Of a stretch of DNA of 64,000 nt, positions 57,701-64,000 are shown in pieces (position 1 is the first letter of the stretch; every line of letters starts with the position of its first letter). The stretch covers positions 2,790,001 through 2,854,000 of the forward strand of contig NC_079243.1 in NCBI RefSeq assembly GCF_028009165.1, given 5' to 3'. The position numbers and the translations under genes are program-made. This DNA comes from Akanthomyces muscarius. Its lineage: Eukaryota; Ascomycota; Sordariomycetes; Hypocreales; Cordycipitaceae. The notes beneath the pieces are model-generated. The model searched no databases. It saw only the letters and a list, made by a program, of their open reading frames with translations, and had not been told where the DNA came from.

Positions 57701-60199
57701 AGTACTAACGGCGTACCATGCCTCAATTTGCTCACCCGCGTACCTCATGGTCATTACAGCTGACCAAGGACCCCGGCACTCATCAGCGTTTCCGTGTAAC
57801 CACTACACGGTCAAATGTCTCGGCGCCTATTACTTGTTCCAGACCACGGGGGATATTTAGGCCTGTCTCTACAGAGTAATTACAGGATTACGCGTTGCGC
57901 TTTTGATCTTCTAATGCTCTCCGGCGCGCGACCGCACTCCATCACTCTCTTCCTCCCCTGCAATTCCAACTGCAAGCTCCTCTCCTGTCCCGGCTCTCCG
58001 TCGTCTCCGCGCCACATCCCCCACTCCCGCCCAATGGGTGGCATTGGTCGTCACGTCGTGAGGCGGCGCTCCCAACAGCAAACCCTCCTCACTGCAACAT
58101 GGGTCCGGTCATGGACGCGGCCAAAGAACCTCAACAGCCAATACTTCAGCCACTCGGCCGACTGGCCCTGCTTGCCCGACCAATAGGTGGTGCCGCTGCA
58201 CTCTTGTCACCTTGGATGCTAAAAAGTTTCCGCTGCGCCGACTACCTCAGCTTCTTACATCCTTGGGGCCTGAGCAGCTCGGCTTGTCTAGTCCGCGCGG
58301 ATAGGAAACGAGGAAGCATGCGAGCTGAAATGGCACTTTTGGCATGCTCTTTAGTAGTCGAAAGTTTAACCTTTCGTGACTGAGTTTGCGTACTGCATTA
58401 GCTCAGCCCACCCGCCGCCTGTGCCAAGGCTATTGCACACCGGCATTCCATTTACACGAGCTCTCAACATGCTGTAATCCAGTAACCATGGGGATGCAGT
58501 CAGTCCTGCTCTCATGGCCCTTTTGACCCTTTCGGCCCTGCAAATTGGACTAAATCGAACCCAGAAGGGGTGTGGCGGACGCCAACCCGCAAAGTTATTT
58601 TCAGCTGCTTGCCCACAAGTGCCAGGTTCAGGCTGCAGCCTTCTGCACACCACCGTTACTGCCCGCCATTTTGAGGGCGTGCTGCCAACCACTCAGCATC
58701 GAGCCTGGCGTTTTATCACATTTTCTTGGGACAAGAAAGGCAGGCTGCAAACCGGATGCATGACAGTCTACCGCCCACACCCCATGTACTCTCGATAGTC
58801 TCTACATCTATCACTAACCACGCGTATTTCCCCTGGCGTTTTTGACTCTGCCTCTTTGGGTAAACGAAACTTGAGCAGTCGAGGAATGGAAGCGGAACGG
58901 TTCCAGTATTGTTCAAGGCGCCATGTCTCGGCGATATGTCTCCGCACATCGAGCTCAGCCTCCGTCGAGCCTACGTCGCCCTTAAGACATTCAACGGGAA
59001 CCTTGCAGTGATCGCCCTGTTTGAATCATTTTCTATTTTTGTTTCGAATGACATGCTAATGAGGGGATTCAGAGTTCTCTCCCCGTCGTAAATGAGGTAG
59101 TTCTTATGCCGGATCGCCATTCTTCCGGTGACCTGGAACGTTACGCGGATAATGGACGAGCCAAGGGTTGGGACCGATGCAAAGAATAGCACTTCAACCG
59201 AAACTTGTAAAAAATGAGGCATTTATGACCTGGGCCAATCATTGGGCCTGACTTGTACTTTACCGGTCACTACGAGGCCCTTGTATTACATAGAACTTCT
59301 TGGCATGCTCGAGCGCCATGTACTGGAAGATGACCTGACGCGAATAAGACAGCTCAGAAGGGTGATATTTGGTATGGAAACTACCTTGGATGACAATGAC
59401 GTGAGTGAGTTGTCGCTCGAAAGTATACTCTTTTTGAGTATCTGACTGTTGGGCAGATTCCTTCCGTTCAGACAACCTGAATATCCACAGGAATAAGAGA
59501 AGCGTCGACTATGCGGGCGACGACGGCTTTGCAGCGCTGGGTTTGAGAGATGTTTGGACCCGATTTACGCAGATTGAGCGGCAGCATTCTGAGCGGATAG
59601 TTTGGCCAAGTAAAAAAGACAAATCCCAGTAATAGCACTAATAATCCCAATTAATAGTAATAATAACAAGATGCCTCCATCTTATGCGTCAGTCAAGTGG
59701 CTTGCATAAACCCCATAGAATGGTGGCATGAAAGCCTACATAATTCGCATCACAATTGAGTGAAACCACGACATAGACTCAAGGAAAGGCATGCACCTAC
59801 AACTACTAGCTCATATTGATTTGCCAAGCAAGTATATGATCGACTCGATGCCATCGGGATAAATCTGGTGACATCATCCCGAGGCCCCACCACCACGTCG
59901 ACCCCTCAGCACCCCGCCATAGCTCCCACGATCAACATCATAGACTTCTGCGACCTTTTCCCCTTTTCAAGGCCTTCGCTCCAGACACGTTGCGAGCGTT
60001 CAATTTGAAAATTTCATCATCAATTCCTCAGGGTACGTGACTTGGATATCGCTCTCGTCTCGGCCGGCTCACCCATCACCTCTCGGCACGACGACAACAG
60101 CTTAGCCACTCCCGCCCTCCCCGAGCTCATCCGCTGACCCGAACGTGACAACCAGGAACCTCTAGACCGATAAGAAACACCCGATTCATATCCGTCACC
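54753..60199. other. Gene-poor region, no gene supported
   Basis: About 5.4 kb of further intergenic DNA. The short frames here are mutually overlapping and without domains. It includes a 19-bp tandem duplication (separate entry), and the last few hundred bases form the promoter of the dienelactone hydrolase gene (pyrimidine-rich from 59940). Confidence 0.55.
56275..56312. repeat. 19-bp tandem duplication
   Basis: GCAGCGACAAAACGTCGGC is followed at once by GCAGCGACAAAACGTTGGC, a single C/T difference. A partial third copy begins GCAAGCGG. The preceding TTTGTCGCAGCGACAAA forms a palindrome across its left edge. Confidence 0.85.
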
Positions 60200-61168
60200 A
60201 TGTCTGCCATGCCCGCCACTTCCGGCCACTCTGCAGCTTGCTGCAACCTGCCCCCCATCGTGACCAAGGGTTATCAGGCCAAGGGCAAATACGAAGAAGT
60301 TGGTGGCTACAAGAGTTGTATGTAACACTGCGACGGCATACCACCCCGTCAAAACGGAGTGCCAAAAAGCCGCTTGTTGGTCTGATTGTGATGCTAACGG
60401 TGCTTGAAAAGACGTTACTGGCCCCGCCGACGCCACCAAGGCCATTGTCGTCATCTACGACATCTTCGGTTACTTTGAGCAGACTCTGCAGGGCGCCGAC
60501 ATCCTTGCCCACAGCGGCGAACAAAAGTACAAGGTCTACATTCCCGACTTTTTCAAGGGCGACCCTTGCCCCATTGAATGGTATGAACTGTGCACCTTGC
60601 CACAATTCCGCAACTCGAGGCTAACTGCTACAGGTACCCTCCCGACAACGAGCAGAAGCAAAAGGACCTCGGCGCCTTTTTCGAAAAGAACCCCCCCACC
60701 AGCGCCTCGTCCGCTCTCCCTAGCTATGTGCAGGCTGTCAAGACCCAGACTCCCTCTGTCAAGAGCGCTGGCGTCCTCGGTGTAAGCATCAGCACCACCG
60801 CAATGATATGAGAACGAATCGCTGACTGAACGGTGCAGTACTGCTGGGGTGGCAAGGCCGTAGCTCTGGCCACCAAGGAGTCCTCCAACCCCTTTGCTGC
60901 TGCCGCCGCGGTGCACCCTGCCATGGTCGATGCCGCCGACGCTCCCGGCATCAAGGTTCCCTTCATCCTGCTCGCCTCGGGCGACGAGCCTGCCGAGGAC
61001 GTCAAGAAGTTTGAGCATGCGCTCACCGTCCCCAAGCACGTCGAGACCTTTGCCGACCAGATCCACGGCTGGATGGCTGCCCGCGCCAACCTGAGCGACG
61101 ACCGCGTCAAGGCCGAGTATGAGCGTGGCTACAAGACCCTGCTCACATTCTTCGGCAAGCACCTGTAA
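60200..61168 (+). CDS. Dienelactone hydrolase family protein
   Basis: Alpha/beta-hydrolase of the dienelactone hydrolase family, cytosolic, whose members open lactone or ester bonds in aromatic breakdown. The native substrate here is unknown. Four exons (60200-60317, 60412-60580, 60634-60781, 60839-61168) join in frame to 254 residues, the family length. The nucleophile C147 lies in LGYCWGGK (family GYCxGG), the acid D194 in ASGDEP and the base H221 in QIHGWMAAR, so the Cys-Asp-His triad is complete. DIFGYFEQTLQGADILA is the conserved oxyanion-side strand and helix. An N-terminal SGHSAACCNLPP stretch is typical of fungal members. It is convergent with the phosphopantetheinyl transferase gene, 168 bp apart. 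Confidence 0.94.
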
Positions 61169-61336
61169 ACGTGACTGTGACGGGAGCTGTTTAATGACTA
61201 GTACACGACTATAGATGACTTGCATCTCAAAAAGATAGAATAGTAAACGGCATATCTCTCTGCAAAACGCTCCAACTCTTGCTCATCTGTTTACGGAATG
61301 TGTGACTTTATTCTCATATATACCATCAGCCATGAC

Positions 61337-62315
61337 CTATCTCGTAGCCTTGAGCTCCTCTGCCTGCCTCAAAATAGCATCGAGATTCAACAACTCAAAC
61401 TTGCCCTGCGGCAGCGGCGCACTGGGGTGCGGGTTGCGAACCGACGTCGAAATCATGTATTCCTTGCCCAGGAACCACTCAATCCGCAAGTCCACGTCTG
61501 TCACGCGCTTCCCGCCGGCCGATCCAAAAAACACTTCCAATCCGCCGCCGCCACCCTCGCGCGTCTCCCCCGGCGGCGCAAAGCCACGCATCTCCAAGTC
61601 GCCCAGCCAACTCGCCAGCAGCGCCTCGCCTGTCATCTTGACGTACGCCTCGCGCAGGCACCACAGCGTGTAAAAGTACGCGAGCTTCTTGTCCGCGACC
61701 GCCGCCGACGTGTAGGCCCCGGCCTCCACGACCGGCGGCAGCTCCCGCAGCCGCCGCGCCTCCACGGGCGACAGCACCGAGTCGTGCATATCGACGTACT
61801 TGGACCACCCGTCGGCCTGGATGGACTCGAGGTCGCGGACGCGCCGCTCGCCGGCACACACGACGTCGACGCCGACCTGCGTGCCCTCCGGCGCGCCGTA
61901 GGCCGCCAGCACCACGACCAGCCCCGCCTGGTGGGAGACGTTGAAGAGCAGCGGCTGGTGCTGCGAGCCTGCCGGGTGGTAGAAGACGGGTTTGGTGTGC
62001 GGATCGCGCACCGCCGTGGCGGCGTCCCAGGCCAAGCCGGGAGTGTGCTGCGCGATGAGCAGTCGCTTGAGGAGCGCGGAGCCCAGCGCGAGCTTGGCGT
62101 CGCGGACGTGGTAGTAGCGGAGAACGGCGGCGCGTTCACTGTCTAGTAGTAGATCCATGGCGCGCGCGGCCTACATGGCGAGGCTCGTCAGCATCTCCGA
62201 CACACATTCGTGGGGTTGAGCAGCGGCAGCTCACCACATGCTCCAGCTCGGCAGTCTTGGAGGCTTCGGGCCATAGCTTCCGCGTATCAAGCACCCATTG
62301 AAGAACCTTGGCCAT
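61337..62315 (-). CDS. npgA: 4'-phosphopantetheinyl transferase, Sfp/NpgA type
   Basis: Moves the phosphopantetheine arm of CoA onto a serine of carrier proteins, activating polyketide synthases, peptide synthetases and the lysine-pathway aminoadipate reductase. Exons 62315-62235 and 62170-61337 join in frame to 304 residues. The first exon supplies the conserved WVLDTRKLWPEA, and the second starts AARAMDLLLDSERAAVLRYY followed by HVRDAKLALGSALLKRLLI. The Mg/CoA motifs are GVDVVCAGER and WCLREAYVKMTGEAL (family WxxKEAxxK). NVSHQAGLVVVLAA is the third conserved block. The gene is very GC-rich. Fungi usually have one such enzyme for secondary metabolism, so it probably serves the polyketide synthase at the left end of the window as well as others. 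That link is inference. Confidence 0.95.
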
Positions 62316-62769
62316 TCTCTGCTAGTTTTTGTCAACGTTGAGGGGTGTTGAATGTCCCGCTCTGCGCAGCTCGGGTGACGGCGGAACGGTTCGAGGGGGC
62401 GTGACGAAGCTAAAGATGCTAGCAGGCTGCACGTGTACGCAGGGCGGCAGGCTAGATCGGAGATCTGGAGAGCAGTTTGTAGGGATATGACTCCCAAGAA
62501 GGCTCAAAATTTGAAAGGAAAGAAGAAAAAGCACGCGCGGATGTAGATGTAAGATTCGGCTTACGATGAGATCTGCTCGAGTGTTTGTAGGCGGGGCTGC
62601 CGCAACCCCACCTCAAATTATGTTTGGAAGTACTGTGCGGTCACGTATTCTTTATTATGCTTCTCGACTAAGCAATTATAATTGCAAAATTAATTCTTTT
62701 TATTCTATTTCACTTCTAAAAAACCAAGATTCGTCTGAAAAGTTCTCTTAGCTCTCTCGGAACGTTGAG
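62316..62769. other. Intergenic, no gene supported
   Basis: Promoter of the phosphopantetheinyl transferase gene and 3' region of the monooxygenase gene. It is A/T-rich around 62640-62740. No coding sequence is seen. Confidence 0.5.
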
Positions 62770-64000
62770 TTATTTCCAAGATACTACTGCCACCCATGCG
62801 GCAGGCATGTCACTTATACTATCAAGCAAAATGGCTCGAAAAGTCGTACCGAAGCGCCAGGGGGTTCTTGAAGCGTTAGCATCCTGGCCATTATTTCGTG
62901 CCTTGGATATACTTACTGGGGCTTGTGCCCGTGCTGCCTCTGGGTCGGTCTTCACAAGCTGGCTCATCTTGTAAGCAGGCTGGTCTGCGATATTGGCTGG
63001 ATCGCTAAAGACCATTTTCAAGGTGCCCTGGGACATTGGATCAACAATCGTCTTCCACTTGTCCCTCCGCACCTCGCTATAAATGTCCAAGATTGTGTCG
63101 TTGGCCTTTTCTTCATGAATCGCGACGAGGCAATCGCGCAAAGAGCCGATATCGGCAATCCCGCCATTCAACCCCAAGGCGCCACTATCCGCAACGATTA
63201 GACACACAAAACATTCATCTCACCAAAAGGCTTTCCGGAAACGTACTAAGGACAGCACAAGTGCGCTGCGTCCGAGGCGAGCAAGACTTTACCGACGCGC
63301 ATACTATCCACGATTCTCTGGTGGATCTGGTACGTTATTGCGCGCGCGACCTTGTACTGCTCTGGTGATGGTTGCCCAGGGAGCAGGGCTTTCAGGGCAT
63401 CGTCTAGCTCTGCGCCCTTGGGGTTGCCTTCGAAGCGGCAAATGACCCGCCAATGATTAGGTTCCTTGTCGGGACGGAATGCAAGCCACGCATCTTCAGG
63501 GTGCAAGAAGAGGTTCGAGTCCGCCGTCTCCGGCAGGTTCGACTCCAAATCATACGTCAACTGTAACGGCGTCAGTGCCTCCCACGTACTCGCATATCGA
63601 AAATGCTTACATCAATCGCAACGAGATTTTTATCCCAAGTGAAGCCAGGCATAGGTTGCTCGCCAAAAAGCGCCTTCCGGACAAAGCTCCTGCCGCCATC
63701 GCAGCCAACAATGTATTGCGACTCAATCCTCTTTTGGCCGTTTGCCGTCCGTACGTCGACCCAAGCTGACAGTTCATTCTGGCCCAGGTCAACCACTTCA
63801 TGGCCGTACAAAATGTCGACCTCGTCGTGCTGTGCGGCGTGCGACCCGATAATGGCGGCCAGCTTGTCGAGCGACAGCGCAATCATACCTTTGCCAGGCA
63901 TGCTGAACAGCGGCTTGCCATCCGCAGCGTCGCGGAAGCAAGCCGACTTGGGCTGCAGGGCGGCCGTGGTCACATCTGTCAGGATGCCGGCCCGTTCAAA
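62770..64000 (-). CDS. FAD-dependent aromatic monooxygenase, 5' part missing
   Basis: Flavin monooxygenase of the PF01494 (phenol hydroxylase / 3-hydroxyphenylpropionate hydroxylase-like) family, which hydroxylates aromatic rings with NAD(P)H and O2. The visible exons (64000-63611, 63560-63247, 63184-62770) join in frame to 372 residues. The first exon with the Rossmann GxGxxG lies beyond the right edge. Visible motifs are YIVGCDGGRSFVRKALFG (the DG motif), then GKVLLASDAAHLCCPYGALG and LNGGIADIGSLRDCL, the second FAD-binding GD-like motif; here the usual GDAAH is SDAAH. The end is at 62770. Such enzymes occur in degradation and in secondary-metabolite clusters. Its neighbour pair (hydrolase, transferase) does not decide between them. 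Confidence 0.93.

Noticed and set aside
61298..62146. 282-codon open frame on the plus strand
   Set aside because: Antisense to the GC-rich phosphopantetheinyl transferase gene; Arg/His-rich with no domain.

Overview
The window looks like nuclear DNA of a filamentous ascomycete, probably a Sordariomycete and perhaps Hypocreales. The reasons are many short GT-AG introns (about 45-90 nt), large single-ORF fungal coiled-coil or disordered proteins, an iterative type I polyketide synthase, a fungal GH35 beta-galactosidase and an Sfp-type phosphopantetheinyl transferase. The genus is not resolved. No tRNA, rRNA, CRISPR array or intact transposon was recognised. All exon coordinates are hand-derived; those given exactly keep the reading frame across every junction.

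Left part (1-9.9 kb): the 5' 4.8 kb of a highly reducing-type polyketide synthase gene on the minus strand (KS-AT-DH, then a methyltransferase-like region that is cut by the window edge). It is divergent from a DHA2-type MFS transporter, with 2.5 kb of repeat-bearing intergenic DNA between them. A small stress-responsive A/B-barrel (Dabb) protein follows. This looks like one end of a secondary-metabolite cluster, with the rest beyond base 1.

Middle part (10-44.5 kb): mostly housekeeping or general genes. In order they are an orphan gene, an Mpv17/PMP22 membrane protein, YIF1 and the SRP receptor alpha subunit (a divergent pair, both of the early secretory pathway), a coiled-coil protein of more than 2,200 residues, a mucin-like single-pass wall-sensor-type protein, an amidohydrolase, a secreted GH35 beta-galactosidase, a large disordered protein with a myristoylation-like N-terminus, an uncertain ORF, a 90-residue cupin and a PI-specific phospholipase C.

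Right part: 44.5-60.2 kb is gene-poor, with long homopolymer tracts (T26, T21, C22). The only gene I can argue for there is a two-exon, 81-residue cysteine-rich protein at 54.4 kb. The window ends with a dienelactone hydrolase-type gene, a convergent 4'-phosphopantetheinyl transferase gene (the enzyme type that would activate carrier domains of polyketide synthases), and the 3' part of a FAD-dependent aromatic monooxygenase running off the right edge.

The least ordinary items are: the polyketide synthase with altered DH and methyltransferase motifs, its repeat-rich divergent promoter, the small Cys-rich gene in the desert, a GC-AG intron in the SRP receptor gene, an apparent 5' frame break in the giant coiled-coil gene, and a Met-free open frame of 293 codons at 44.7 kb.
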